Notes: generated by a model not told the origin, from the letters alone. Positions 48,580 through 57,716 are shown, numbered from the stretch's first letter. The stretch: 64,000 bases of DNA from Thiolinea disciformis DSM 14473 (GCF_000371925.1 NZ_AQVE01000005.1:154165-218164), one strand, 5' to 3'. Numbers and translations: made by a program.

Positions 48580-51278
48580 GTTTTTCCATTGCCATTAGAC
48601 AAACGCTTAGTCACGATTACTACGCCACTGTCATGTTCACTTTTGCGCTTTTCAAACCCAAGGCGCTCCATGAGCTTTAACATGCCCGTATTTTCAGCCA
48701 ATACTTCACCCATAATCACGCGTAAGCCACGTTGACGTGCGACATCAATTAGGGTTTGCATCAACAAGCCCCCCAAACCACGATTCTGCCATGAATCTGC
48801 AATGACTAAGGCAAACTCGCAACTCGCACGATCAGGATTAATTGAATACCGACTCACGCCTACCTGTACATCCTTGCCATCCTCACGCGCAATCCCTAAG
48901 AACGCGACCTCACGATCATAATCAATTTGGGTAAAGCGCACTAACATATCGGGCGTCAATTCGCGCAATGACTGCATAAAACGCATATAACGCGACTGCT
49001 TAGAGAGATTGCGCACGAATTCTTGTTCCATTTCCGCATCTTCTGGTCGAATCGGGCGAATCAGAATATTCGTGCCATCCGCGAGCTGCTGATGTTTAAC
49101 CAGATTATTCGGATAAGGATGAATCGCCATGTGATCATAAGGCTGTGCTGCACCTTTAGGGTAGCCAATACTAAAACGCGCATCCACCGCCACCACACCG
49201 TCAGGATTGGCCATCAGCGGATTAATGTCCATTTCAATAATTTCTGGCAATTCACAGACCATTTCTGACACCCGCTGCAAGACTTGACGCAAAGCAGGGA
49301 AATTAATTTCCGGCATATTGCGGAATTCAACCAACATTTTCGCAGAGCGCGTGCGACAGATGGTTTTCTTAATCATGTAATCGTTTAGAGGCGGCAAAGC
49401 TACCGCTCGATCACGATGTACTTCAACGGCTGTACCACCGGTACCAAAGCTAATCACGGGGCCAAATACGGGATCGCGCACCACGCCGATCATTAATTCA
49501 CGCCCATTACTGCCGCGATACATGGGCTCTACGGTAACCCCTTCAATACGAGCCTCTGGTGCATTACGTCCGGTATCTTCCAATAATTCTTGATACACAC
49601 TACGCACACGACGCGCACTATTAATGTTTAAACGTACCCCGTTCACATCAGATTTGTGAATAATATCCGGTGAACTAATTTTCATAACGACTGGAAAGTT
49701 AACCGATTCAGCCGCTACTAATGCTTCCGCCGGGCTACGCGTCAGAATAGTGGGCACAGAAGGAATGCGGAAAGCCGATAAAATCGCCCGTGATTCTGTG
49801 ATAGACAGCATACGTCGACCTTGCGCCAGCACACTTTCGATAATGAGGCGCGCACCCTCCACATCTGGTTCTGAGGCTTGCTGCTCTACAGAAGCAGGCA
49901 CTTGCATCAACATTTTCTGGTTACTACGATATTTTGCGAGATACGAGAAAGCTTCTACCGCTGCATCCGGCGTGCGGAAATTCGGCACATTACCCGCCGA
50001 TAAAATTTCGCGCCCCAAAATCACTTGGTCTTCGCCCATCCAACAAGCAATGATGGGCTTCTTGGACTGCTCATGGCAACGCATAACAGCTTGTGCCACA
50101 CCAGTAGCATCGGTTAGCGCTTGCGGTGCCAAAATGACCAAGACACCATCAATATTTTCATCCATCAAACAGATATTTAATACAGCTTCATAACGCTCGG
50201 GTGTAGCGCTGGCCAAAATATCGACAGGATTATCTTGTGACCATGGCAAAGGTAATAATTTATTTAATGCGCTTAGTGTGGCTTCGCTAAGCTTTGGTAT
50301 ACGCAAGCCTACCTCTATCGCACGATCAGTCGCCATGACACCAGGGCCACCACCATTGCTGATAATCAGTAGGCGATTTTGATTAACCGAAATGCCTGAA
50401 GACAAAATTTCAGCGGCTGAGAATAATTGGGCAATTGATTTAACATGCACCACGCCAGCCCTTTCTAAGGCGGCATCAAAGGCATCATCACCTCCTACAA
50501 TCGCCCCTGTATGGGAACTAGCAGCACGCGAACCCTCTTCATAACGCCCGGCTTTTAGCACAATCACCGGCTTCATGCGTGAAGCTGCACGTAATCCACT
50601 CATGAAACCGCGCGCGTCGTGAATCCCTTCGATGTAAAGCAGAATACTATGCGTTTGTGGATCAAGTGCTAAATAATCTAGCACATCGCCGAAATCTACA
50701 TCCACCGCATCGCCTAAGTTGACTACCGCAGAGAAACCGACTTGACGCGATGCTGCCCAATCCACAATCGCATTACCGATAGCACTGGATTGAGTAACCA
50801 ATGCAATTTTACCGGCACGCGCTTGACCTCGACTATAAGAGGCATTGAAACCTGCTGAAGGACGCATGACGCCGGTGCAATGGGGGCCTATGAGGTGAAT
50901 ATTGTATTGACGTGCCACTTCAAGCACATCTTTCTCTAAACGCTTGCCCCGAGCGCCACCATCGCTAAATCCACCTGATAAAATAAGAGCGCCCTTCACA
51001 CCGTGATCACTGCACTGGTGCAAAATGTCTACAATCGTTTTCGCGGGCGTGGCAATAACAACCAGATCAATTGGCTCGCTAATATGCGATAAATTAGGAT
51101 GGCAGTTGAGACCTTGCACTGAAGTATACTTAGGATTAATAGGGTAAATATTGCCTTTAAACCCTGCTTCTAACATATTTTTCAGCACTAAGGTTCCCAC
51201 GGACTCTGGATTTTCGCTGGCACCGAAAATAGCAACACTTTCGGGGGCGAATAGTTGATTTAAGTAATGGTGACCCAT
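48576..51278 (-). CDS. Pat/PatZ-type protein lysine acetyltransferase
   Basis: A 900-residue two-part enzyme. Residues ~1-700 resemble NDP-forming acyl-CoA synthetases: a CoA-binding domain (SVAIFGASENPESVGTLVL), ligase domains (SHTGAIVGGDDAFDAALERA) and an ATP-grasp part (MKISSPDIIHKSDVNGVRL). Residues ~735-890 are a GNAT acetyltransferase with the acetyl-CoA loop SWQNRGLGGLLM. Such proteins acetylate lysines, classically in acetyl-CoA synthetase. It is divergent from a deacetylase-family gene 110 bp away. Confidence 0.9.
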   Translation of the reverse strand: MGHHYLNQLFAPESVAIFGASENPESVGTLVLKNMLEAGFKGNIYPINPKYTSVQGLNCHPNLSHISEPIDLVVIATPAKTIVDILHQCSDHGVKGALILSGGFSDGGARGKRLEKDVLEVARQYNIHLIGPHCTGVMRPSAGFNASYSRGQARAGKIALVTQSSAIGNAIVDWAASRQVGFSAVVNLGDAVDVDFGDVLDYLALDPQTHSILLYIEGIHDARGFMSGLRAASRMKPVIVLKAGRYEEGSRAASSHTGAIVGGDDAFDAALERAGVVHVKSIAQLFSAAEILSSGISVNQNRLLIISNGGGPGVMATDRAIEVGLRIPKLSEATLSALNKLLPLPWSQDNPVDILASATPERYEAVLNICLMDENIDGVLVILAPQALTDATGVAQAVMRCHEQSKKPIIACWMGEDQVILGREILSAGNVPNFRTPDAAVEAFSYLAKYRSNQKMLMQVPASVEQQASEPDVEGARLIIESVLAQGRRMLSITESRAILSAFRIPSVPTILTRSPAEALVAAESVNFPVVMKISSPDIIHKSDVNGVRLNINSARRVRSVYQELLEDTGRNAPEARIEGVTVEPMYRGSNGRELMIGVVRDPVFGPVISFGTGGTAVEVHRDRAVALPPLNDYMIKKTICRTRSAKMLVEFRNMPEINFPALRQVLQRVSEMVCELPEIIEMDINPLMANPDGVVAVDARFSIGYPKGAAQPYDHMAIHPYPNNLVKHQQLADGTNILIRPIRPEDAEMEQEFVRNLSKQSRYMRFMQSLRELTPDMLVRFTQIDYDREVAFLGIAREDGKDVQVGVSRYSINPDRASCEFALVIADSWQNRGLGGLLMQTLIDVARQRGLRVIMGEVLAENTGMLKLMERLGFEKRKSEHDSGVVIVTKRLSNGNGKT

Positions 51279-51388
51279 TTTAAAAACCTCTATACTTTTT
51301 ATTTACCGGTCAGATTGTCGACCGACCAGCCGCTAGCAATATATTTGTGCATTGCAGCATATTGTATAACAGAGCTTGTGAAAACACC

Positions 51389-52327
51389 ATGACAGCAGCC
51401 GTAATTAGTCACATCAAATGCTCCCTTCATGATAATGGCACGCCCGATCACCCAGAGTCACCCGAGCGTTTAGATGCTATTAATAATCGCATGATCACTT
51501 CAGGCGTCGACTGGATTACTCGTCATTATGACGCGACTCCAGCCACCCGTGAGCACTTATTGCGTGTACATGATGAATTTCATGTCAATAAAGTATTTGA
51601 CCTAGCTCCTAAGGATGAGCGCACAGTGGTATTTGATGGTGATACCGCTATGAACTGTCATAGTTTAGATGCTGCTTTATTAGCTGCTGGAGCAGCCGTA
51701 CAAGCTGTCGATTTAGTCATGACTGAAGATCCCATGCACAAGCATGTATTTTGTGCCATACGCCCACCTGGCCATCATGCAGGACACGGACATTCAGCAG
51801 GCTTCTGTATTTTTAATAATGTCGCCGTTGGCGCTGCACATGCCATGGATCACTATGGTATTCAACGGGTAGCTATCATTGATTTCGACGTGCACCATGG
51901 TGATGGAACTGAACAAATCTTCCGTGACGATCTGCGCGTTCTATTCTGCTCTTCTTTTCAGCACCCCTACTATCCCTTCACCGGCGCGGATACCCATTCA
52001 CCTAATATTATAAATCTTCCTATGCCAGCAGGAACTCGCTCTGCCGAGTGGCGTGAAAAAGTGCGTGAGCGTTGGCTGCCTGCTTTAGAAGCGTTTCGTC
52101 CAGAATTAATCATGATTTCGGCTGGTTTCGACTCCCACTTAGAAGATGACATGGGTGGGTTTAATTTAGTTGAAGCGGATTTTGTTTGGATCACGCATGA
52201 ACTTTGTCGTATTGCACGCGACTATGGAGGTGGGCGAGTTGTCTCTTGTTTGGAAGGTGGATATGACCCTTCATCTCTTGGTCGCAGTGTTGCAGCGCAT
52301 GTTAAGGAACTAGCTGAATTTCACTAA
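51389..52327 (+). CDS. Histone-deacetylase-family (acetoin utilisation-like) hydrolase
   Basis: A 312-residue zinc deacetylase of the HDAC/AcuC superfamily. The tandem active-site His are in RPPGHHAGHGHSAGFCIFN, and zinc ligands lie in IDFDVHHGDGTEQ and SAGFDSHLEDDMGG. The Gly-rich end is SCLEGGYDPSSL. The start is the ATG at 51389, giving the family N-terminus MTAAVISHIKCSLHD. Its substrate may be acetylated protein or a polyamine. The adjacent acetyltransferase suggests protein. Confidence 0.92.
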   Translation: MTAAVISHIKCSLHDNGTPDHPESPERLDAINNRMITSGVDWITRHYDATPATREHLLRVHDEFHVNKVFDLAPKDERTVVFDGDTAMNCHSLDAALLAAGAAVQAVDLVMTEDPMHKHVFCAIRPPGHHAGHGHSAGFCIFNNVAVGAAHAMDHYGIQRVAIIDFDVHHGDGTEQIFRDDLRVLFCSSFQHPYYPFTGADTHSPNIINLPMPAGTRSAEWREKVRERWLPALEAFRPELIMISAGFDSHLEDDMGGFNLVEADFVWITHELCRIARDYGGGRVVSCLEGGYDPSSLGRSVAAHVKELAEFH

Positions 52328-52498
52328 ACCCTTATAGCGCCAATCAGCAACCCTTAGCAGTTGCTGATTAAAACCTAAACTATCCACTCAAACCTACTTG
52401 TGACACGGTTTTTCGCTCATTGATTCAGTTAAATGTATCATTTAAGATAAATTTTATTATCATTGAGTTAGGATAGTTAGGTAAAAGGCATCACAACC

Positions 52499-53323
52499 AT
52501 GAAAAACGCGTCGACTAAAAAATCAACACCCGCCCCCTTCAATCTTGATGCAGTTAATGACAGTACTGCCTTTATACGACGCTTAAGACCTGATCACCGT
52601 ATTTCAGAACCGGTTTATCGCCAACTACAGCGCCAAATCATTCAGATGATTCAAAAAGGCGAACTAGGCGATGGCGATAGCTTGCCCTCGGAGCGAACCT
52701 TGGCTGAAGCCTTGAACCTAAGTCGCACCACGGTACGCCGTTGTTATGATGAATTGCGTTCACAAGATTACATTAGCACACATGGCCGTGCTGGAGTCAT
52801 GGTAAAAGCGCCACCGCGTATCAATCCTGAAATTGGGCGTTTAAAAGGTTTCAGCGAAGAAATGCGCGAATTAGGTTTGGAACCATCCACTCAATTAATC
52901 GAGCGTAAAATTGTCCCTGATCGCACGATTGCCTCTTTTTTCAATCGTCCGTCTAATACACGCTTTTTAAAGTTAGTACGTTTACGCTTAGCCGATGGCC
53001 TGCCCATGACCCGCGAAGTGGCTTGGTATGATCTAACCGTTGCACCCGCTTTAGCTAAATGGGATGTCGAAGGCTCAGTCTATAACTATTTGCAAGAACA
53101 ATGCTGCTTAACGCTGTCGGATGCAGAGCAAAGCATGGAAGCCGCTATGAGTAATGAAGAGGAAATGAGAGTCTTTGGCTTTACTGAGCCAACCCCTTGC
53201 TTATTACTAAAGCGCAAAACCTATGCTACCACAGGACAAATGGTGGAATATGCCGAAGGTACTTTCCGTGGCGACTCTTATACGTATCGCATTACCTTAC
53301 GTAGTGGCCGTCCTGTGTCCTGA
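52499..53323 (+). CDS. GntR-family regulator with UTRA domain
   Basis: A 274-residue regulator of the HutC/GntR subfamily. After a ~38-residue flexible N-terminus comes the winged HTH (LPSERTLAEALNLSRTTVRR, wing YISTHGRAGVMV). A C-terminal UTRA ligand domain follows (RLADGLPMTREVAWYDL, VEYAEGTFRGDSYTYRI). It is convergent with a PfkB-type kinase gene, 7 bp from its stop. The regulated genes are not evident. Confidence 0.9.
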   Translation: MKNASTKKSTPAPFNLDAVNDSTAFIRRLRPDHRISEPVYRQLQRQIIQMIQKGELGDGDSLPSERTLAEALNLSRTTVRRCYDELRSQDYISTHGRAGVMVKAPPRINPEIGRLKGFSEEMRELGLEPSTQLIERKIVPDRTIASFFNRPSNTRFLKLVRLRLADGLPMTREVAWYDLTVAPALAKWDVEGSVYNYLQEQCCLTLSDAEQSMEAAMSNEEEMRVFGFTEPTPCLLLKRKTYATTGQMVEYAEGTFRGDSYTYRITLRSGRPVS

Positions 53324-53330
53324 GTCGCAC

Positions 53331-54263
53331 TTAGTACAACGCACGAAAACGCATTAACTCCTCTACCTTTGGTAAGGCCGCCAATACGCCAAGGCGGCTT
53401 ACGACCTGTGCACCACAGGCATTAGCCAGCTTTAAACATTCTAACCACTCGAAACCTGCACCATGTGCCCACACAAACCCCGCACTAAACGCATCGCCTG
53501 CGCCTGTTGCGTCGCTTACCTGTACTGGATAGCTCGCTATATGACAAGGTTCACTGTCCCCCCGTCGCCAAGCAATACAGCCCTGCTCGCCTAAAGTAAC
53601 AATACAAACTTGCCCCGACCAATGCTCAAATGGCTGCAATTGCCTCAATAGATTAAGCCAAAGCTGGGGACTTTCTGGCAAACTGCTTAAATTTAACCAG
53701 CAAGCTGCCTCGCGTTCATTCACAATCAAATAATCGGTTACTTGCAACAAGGCTTGACTAGGTAAACGCCACGGTGAAGGATTCAATAATGTTTTTGTGC
53801 CACTAGCACGAGCCAATTCAAACGCTGCCAAAATAGGCGCTTCAGGAATCTCGAATTGTGCGTACACTAACTGCGCTTGCTGGAGTGTTTGAGCGACTGC
53901 TTGGATATGCTGGGGGTTTAATAAACCATTAGCACCCGCACAAATAGCAATCCAGTTTTGTGCATTCGGTCCGATTAGTCCAATGCCAAATCCCGATCGA
54001 CCAGGAAAACTCATGACATAGTCGGCATTCATTCCTTCTTGTAGCAAGACTTCGCGCAGGTTACGCCCTTCTTGATCTTGACCGGTGGCAATCAAAACAG
54101 CAACTTCCACACCCAAACGGTGCAAACCGACCGCTACATTTAGGCCTTTACCGCCATGCTCACTCCACACCGCTAACGCCTCTAAAGACTCACCTAATTG
54201 CGGTAGGCGTGACAATGTTAAGCTATGGGCACTCACATAGCTGCCTAATACAAAGACCTTCAT
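53331..54263 (-). CDS. PfkB/ribokinase-family carbohydrate kinase
   Basis: A 310-residue sugar kinase. The N-terminal signature is GGKGLNVAVGLHRLGV, and the catalytic ATP-binding motif is SDATGAGDAFSAGFVWAHG. Closest in style to ribokinase and related kinases, but the sugar cannot be told from the sequence. It is monocistronic. The convergent GntR/UTRA gene is a candidate regulator by proximity only. Confidence 0.85.
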   Translation of the reverse strand: MKVFVLGSYVSAHSLTLSRLPQLGESLEALAVWSEHGGKGLNVAVGLHRLGVEVAVLIATGQDQEGRNLREVLLQEGMNADYVMSFPGRSGFGIGLIGPNAQNWIAICAGANGLLNPQHIQAVAQTLQQAQLVYAQFEIPEAPILAAFELARASGTKTLLNPSPWRLPSQALLQVTDYLIVNEREAACWLNLSSLPESPQLWLNLLRQLQPFEHWSGQVCIVTLGEQGCIAWRRGDSEPCHIASYPVQVSDATGAGDAFSAGFVWAHGAGFEWLECLKLANACGAQVVSRLGVLAALPKVEELMRFRALY

Positions 54264-54367
54264 CTTGACACCCTCGCAATCAAATCAGCAAAATGCTCTA
54301 AGCTACTGTAAATATGGCATCCTATAAGGATAATCTAACTTATAGCTAAGATTGAAGGCTAATATGG

Positions 54368-54883
54368 ATGGATACCGAGACTGAGTTAAACGCTGTTTTG
54401 CAAGCGTGCGAAAATTTTAAAAGTCAATTTGACAGCCTGATTTTGGCAACCGTTAATCCTCAAGGCGAAGCGGAAGCAAGCTATGCCCCTTATCTCGCCC
54501 AACAACAGCGTTATTATATTTATATCAGCACACTCGCTAGCCATACCCACAATCTCCTAGCGAAGCCTAAGTGCCAGATTTTATTCTTGGAAAATGAAGC
54601 CGACACCAAAAATCTATTTGCGCGCCAACGCTTCAGCTTGAATTGTGAAGTTAGCGAACTCGCTAGAGATACCCCTGATTTCACCAGTTGCTTAGATCAA
54701 TTTGAGAAAAAATTTGGCAAAATGTTTAGCTTGCTGCGCGAACTCAAGGACTTTCGTTTATTTGAACTCACGCCTGTAAATGGCAAATATGTAGCAGGTT
54801 TTGGCAAGACCTATGAGCTAACGGGAGTCAATCTGAGCCAAATTCAAGCTATAAGCGCTGACGTACTTAAAAACCGAAAATAA
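54368..54883 (+). CDS. HugZ/HutZ-like pyridoxamine-oxidase-fold protein
   Basis: A 171-residue split-barrel protein. Blocks are SLILATVNPQGEAEASYAPY at the N-terminus, CQILFLENEADTKNLFARQR in the middle and the C-terminal VAGFGKTYEL typical of heme-utilisation HugZ/HutZ. Family members bind heme or flavin. No heme uptake genes are nearby, so a heme role is tentative. Confidence 0.8.
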   Translation: MDTETELNAVLQACENFKSQFDSLILATVNPQGEAEASYAPYLAQQQRYYIYISTLASHTHNLLAKPKCQILFLENEADTKNLFARQRFSLNCEVSELARDTPDFTSCLDQFEKKFGKMFSLLRELKDFRLFELTPVNGKYVAGFGKTYELTGVNLSQIQAISADVLKNRK

Positions 54884-55149
54884 TTTATATTACTTTGTCT
54901 CCAAAAATGTTATTTATTAAAATTAATAATTATAAATAAATTAATTTTAATTAGAAAAATTTATAATAAAAAGATAGCAGTTCGTCGCTAATTAAACCGC
55001 AATAATCCTATGATGGATTCTCGAATTCAATCACTTACGTTAAATATTCAGTCATGAGTTTCCTCGGAGGCTCATCATTAAGGAATAAAGCATATTGATT
55101 AATCTGCTTTATAGAAGCAAAAACATTAATGGAATAAGGAGATAAACTC
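54884..55149. other. AT-rich leader region of the first Trp/Pro-rich gene
   Basis: 266 bp, extremely AT-rich in the first 90. It ends with the leader element also found before the second gene (55094-55107), a small hairpin (arms TGCTT/AAGCA) and an AATAAGGAGA ribosome-binding site. Confidence 0.5.
55094..55147 (+). promoter_or_regulatory. Leader element A, shared with the next gene
   Basis: ATTGATTAATCTGC at 55094-55107 is repeated exactly at 55726-55739. It is followed by a small hairpin (TGCTT/AAGCA, loop TATAG) and AATAAGGAGA before the ATG. The second copy keeps the hairpin with different bases (GCCTTA/TAAGGC). The pair suggests a common 5' untranslated control element. Confidence 0.55.
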
Positions 55150-55488
55150 ATGGCCTATCCTTTATACGGCGCTTATCGCCCAGCACCAGCAGTTTGTGGT
55201 TATGACGCTTGGGGACCTGTAAGCTGCAATAATCATTGGAATCGCCCAGCTTGGGGACACGACCGTCCTTGGGGTCGTTATAACACTTGGGATCGCCCTT
55301 GGGGTTACAATAACTGGAATAGCTATCGTCCATGGAATGCTAATAACTGGGGTAATAATAATCGCCCTTGGGGCCCTCGCGCTTGGAATGAACCACAAGA
55401 TGTTAACATCATTAACATCATTAATAGATTATCTAACCAAGCTAATGCTGAATCTACCTCTAATTCTAATCAGCGTACTGTAGTATAA
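55150..55488 (+). CDS. Trp/Pro/Asn/Arg-rich repeat protein, no signal peptide
   Basis: A 112-residue protein of unknown function. Residues 18-93 repeat variants of RPWG-x-YN-x-W (HDRPWGRYNTWDRPWGYNNW); Trp is extraordinarily frequent. Two Cys stand at 16 and 26. The last ~30 residues switch to a normal composition with DVNIINIINRLSNQ. No signal peptide or membrane segment. It has its own ribosome-binding site and a strong terminator (55510-55541). Related in style, leader and position to the gene at 55784. It could be a structural coat protein, a sulfur-globule-associated protein or a peptide precursor; the sequence does not decide. Confidence 0.7.
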   Translation: MAYPLYGAYRPAPAVCGYDAWGPVSCNNHWNRPAWGHDRPWGRYNTWDRPWGYNNWNSYRPWNANNWGNNNRPWGPRAWNEPQDVNIINIINRLSNQANAESTSNSNQRTVV

Positions 55489-55509
55489 AGTTAAGTTTCA
55501 GTTAAATTA

Positions 55510-55541
55510 TAAGGCTGACTTATGTCAGCCTTATTTTTTTT
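55510..55541 (+). terminator. Intrinsic terminator after the first Trp/Pro-rich gene
   Basis: AAGGCTGAC pairs with GTCAGCCTT around TTAT and is followed by ATTTTTTTT. It makes the gene a separate transcript from its neighbour. Confidence 0.92.
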
Positions 55542-55725
55542 ATCATTCAAAAATTACAAGCTCAACAAAACTACCAGCTTAATAGTAATTGCTTACTCAT
55601 AATACTATTGACTGTTCATCGTTAATTAACGCTCGGCAATCACTGCTCTAATTCCCCAGCGCACTAATTTGTTGAAAATCAACACGTGGACAACAAATTC
55701 AGTTCACCTATTTATGTAGATAGCA

Positions 55726-55780
55726 ATTGATTAATCTGCCTTATATTAAGGCGACAAAACTAATGCAATAAGGAGAGATA
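55726..55780 (+). promoter_or_regulatory. Leader element B, copy of element A
   Basis: ATTGATTAATCTGC (55726-55739) is identical to element A. The following hairpin is GCCTTA-TAT-TAAGGC, then AATAAGGAGAGATACTC before the ATG. Confidence 0.55.
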
Positions 55781-55783
55781 CTC

Positions 55784-56125
55784 ATGGCTACACCAGCACC
55801 GGCTCCAGCGCCCGCACCCCGTCCAGATCGTGATCATCGTTGGGAAGGTCCTAACCATTGGGGTCACAACCGTTGGGGCGGCCCTAACCATTGGGGTTAT
55901 CCAGGCCCATGGCGCAATCCTTGGGCTTATGCGCCTAATCCTTGGGCTTATAACCCCTATGCTGCACCATACGCGCCAGCCTATGCACCTAACCCTTGGG
56001 CTTATAACCCCTATGCTGCACCGTACGCGCCAGCCTATGCACCTAACCCTTGGGCTTATCCTGCTGCACCTTACAATCCATGGGGCGCAGGTTTAGTTGG
56101 CAATTTGCTTAGAGCCGTTTTCTAA
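55784..56125 (+). CDS. Pro/Ala/Trp/Tyr-rich repeat protein, no signal peptide
   Basis: A 113-residue low-complexity protein. It starts with an Ala-Pro run (residues 2-12), continues with GPNHWGHNRWGGPNHWGYPG and then two perfect copies of NPWAYNPYAAPYAPAYAP. It ends with NPWGAGLVGNLLRAVF. No signal peptide. It shares the leader element and ribosome-binding site of the gene at 55150, so the two are probably paralogous in regulation. NPW motifs also occur in the sulfur-globule-like protein at 41892. Function unknown. Confidence 0.7.
   Translation: MATPAPAPAPAPRPDRDHRWEGPNHWGHNRWGGPNHWGYPGPWRNPWAYAPNPWAYNPYAAPYAPAYAPNPWAYNPYAAPYAPAYAPNPWAYPAAPYNPWGAGLVGNLLRAVF
55937..56044 (+). repeat. 54-bp tandem repeat, two copies
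   Basis: Two 54-bp units (55937-55990, 55991-56044) differing at two third-position-like sites encode 18-residue repeats inside the gene at 55784. A partial third copy follows. Confidence 0.93.
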
Positions 56126-56156
56126 TTAATTAGAATCAAATTTTTTCGGCTTTACT

Positions 56157-56187
56157 AAAGGCTAGCACTTATTTAGCTAGCCTTTTT
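56157..56187 (+). terminator. Intrinsic terminator, overlaps the stop of the lipase-like gene
   Basis: AAGGCTAGC pairs with GCTAGCCTT and is followed by TTTTTC on the plus strand, ending the gene at 55784. The loop holds the stop codon of the convergent gene. Confidence 0.85.
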
Positions 56188-57146
56188 TCTTTCCGTGATC
56201 CACGCTCAATCCAAGCGACTATATCGCTAATCACCTTATCCCCTTGTAGATCACGTGACAGCATGTGCCACCCATTCTCATAACGAATCTGCTGCGTGTT
56301 TGACGTTTTCGGTAAACGTTCCCACAATAAATTAATCGGTCTTTCTGGTACTAACTCGTCTTTTTGCCCATACAACAGCAAGGTAGGCAGTTTAATCTCA
56401 TCTGCTGCCTCAAATCCCTTATCCATCAAATCGACTAAGCCTGCCAAGGTATCCACACGCGCTTTACGCAACATCCAAGGATCACGCCCCAACGCTGTGA
56501 GCATCGCAATATTATCGGAAGCTTGTATTTTCAAACCTTCACCAGAAGGTGACCAGCCTGGCGTAAATTTCAAGGTAAAATCTAAAGCCCAACGCTGATA
56601 AAAAGGCTGTGTAGCGCGCGTCCAAACCGCCGGCGCTTCTAGGATCAGACCGTCTGCCGCTAAACCTGTGTTGCGCCCCGCAGCGAGTAAACTGACCGCG
56701 CCCCCCATCGACATCCCCATCACATACAAGGGTGTGTCTGGATAAGTGCTACGCAGTAAACGAGTCATTTCGCGAGCATCTTGCGCCATACGTTCCGCAC
56801 TAGACCACAAGCCGCGATAGGGCGAACGTCCAAAGCCACGCTGATCAAACGCCCACATCGCAATACCTTGTTTGGCAAAACGTTTACCAACCTGATCAAA
56901 TGCGCCAGCATATTCATTAAAGCCATGAAATAGTAAAATGTGCGCACGCGCTTTACCTTCAGGTTGCCAATGATTGCCATATAACAGTGTACCATCACTG
57001 GCTTTAAAAACAGGCTGATTCAGCAATTGAATGGGCTGCTTAGCTTCCCCGACAGGTACTTGCAAGGAGGCACACGCACTTAGTCCAAAACTCATAACCA
57101 ATATCCATACGATTTGATAAAAGTAGATAACATACCTTTGCTTCAC
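56169..57146 (-). CDS. Alpha/beta-hydrolase (monoacylglycerol lipase-like) lipoprotein
   Basis: A ~325-residue hydrolase with a lipoprotein signal (VWILVMSFGLSAC, lipobox LSAC). LLFHGFNEYAGAFDQVGKRF and the nucleophile elbow GMSMGGAVSLLAA are typical of monoacylglycerol lipase/lysophospholipase. The acid is in LLLYGQKDELVP and the His in ENGWHMLSRD. The start is uncertain: the GTG at 57146 behind AGGAC is preferred over a TTG at 57170. Confidence 0.85.
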   Translation of the reverse strand: MKQRYVIYFYQIVWILVMSFGLSACASLQVPVGEAKQPIQLLNQPVFKASDGTLLYGNHWQPEGKARAHILLFHGFNEYAGAFDQVGKRFAKQGIAMWAFDQRGFGRSPYRGLWSSAERMAQDAREMTRLLRSTYPDTPLYVMGMSMGGAVSLLAAGRNTGLAADGLILEAPAVWTRATQPFYQRWALDFTLKFTPGWSPSGEGLKIQASDNIAMLTALGRDPWMLRKARVDTLAGLVDLMDKGFEAADEIKLPTLLLYGQKDELVPERPINLLWERLPKTSNTQQIRYENGWHMLSRDLQGDKVISDIVAWIERGSRKEKRLAK

Positions 57147-57269
57147 TGCTGATAGTCCTATTAGCCCCAATAGCGTATTGCAACACCCTAGCAGGACTTA
57201 GACCTTTCCGCTACCATATAAAATTCAGGTGCAAACCCACTTTTAACTAATCCTTAGAGGGAGACTGTG

Positions 57270-57683
57270 ATGAGTCAGACCAAAGATCCGCTGGGTGTTG
57301 TTGTGCAATTGCGTCAAAGCGAGGGTTATAGTTGCACCATTCAAGCAGGCAATCATCAACTGATCGCGGATGAACCCATTCCACTCGGTGGCAATGACGC
57401 AGGCCCAGCCCCCTATCAATACCTCAAGGCCGCCTTGGGTGCTTGCACGGCCATGACCATCAAAATGTACGCTGAGCGCAAAAAATGGCCGTTAGAGAAT
57501 GCGATTGTTTCACTCAGGCATAGCCGAGATGCTAATAAGAACAGTGTGTTTGAGCGCGATATTAAGCTACTCGGCAACTTAGATGAAGAACAACGCCAAC
57601 GCTTATTAGACATTGCAGATCGCTGCCCAGTCCATAAAACCTTAAGCCAAGGTGCTAGCATCTTGACTAAGCTAGTCGACTAA
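57270..57683 (+). CDS. OsmC-family protein
   Basis: A 137-residue OsmC/Ohr-fold protein. The reactive Cys are in AALGACTAMTIKMYAERK and ADRCPVHKTLSQGA, as in thiol peroxidases of this family that reduce organic hydroperoxides. The start is the ATG at 57270 behind GAGGGAGA; a GTG codon just before is an alternative. It precedes cysS by 33 bp. Confidence 0.9.
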   Translation: MSQTKDPLGVVVQLRQSEGYSCTIQAGNHQLIADEPIPLGGNDAGPAPYQYLKAALGACTAMTIKMYAERKKWPLENAIVSLRHSRDANKNSVFERDIKLLGNLDEEQRQRLLDIADRCPVHKTLSQGASILTKLVD

Positions 57684-57716
57684 CCTCTTCCCCAAAACTG
57701 TCTAAAAATCAAAATC

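Noticed and set aside
55784..56125. Second graspetide precursor
   Set aside because: The repeats contain no paired Thr/Ser and Glu, so an ATP-grasp ester ligase would have nothing to join.
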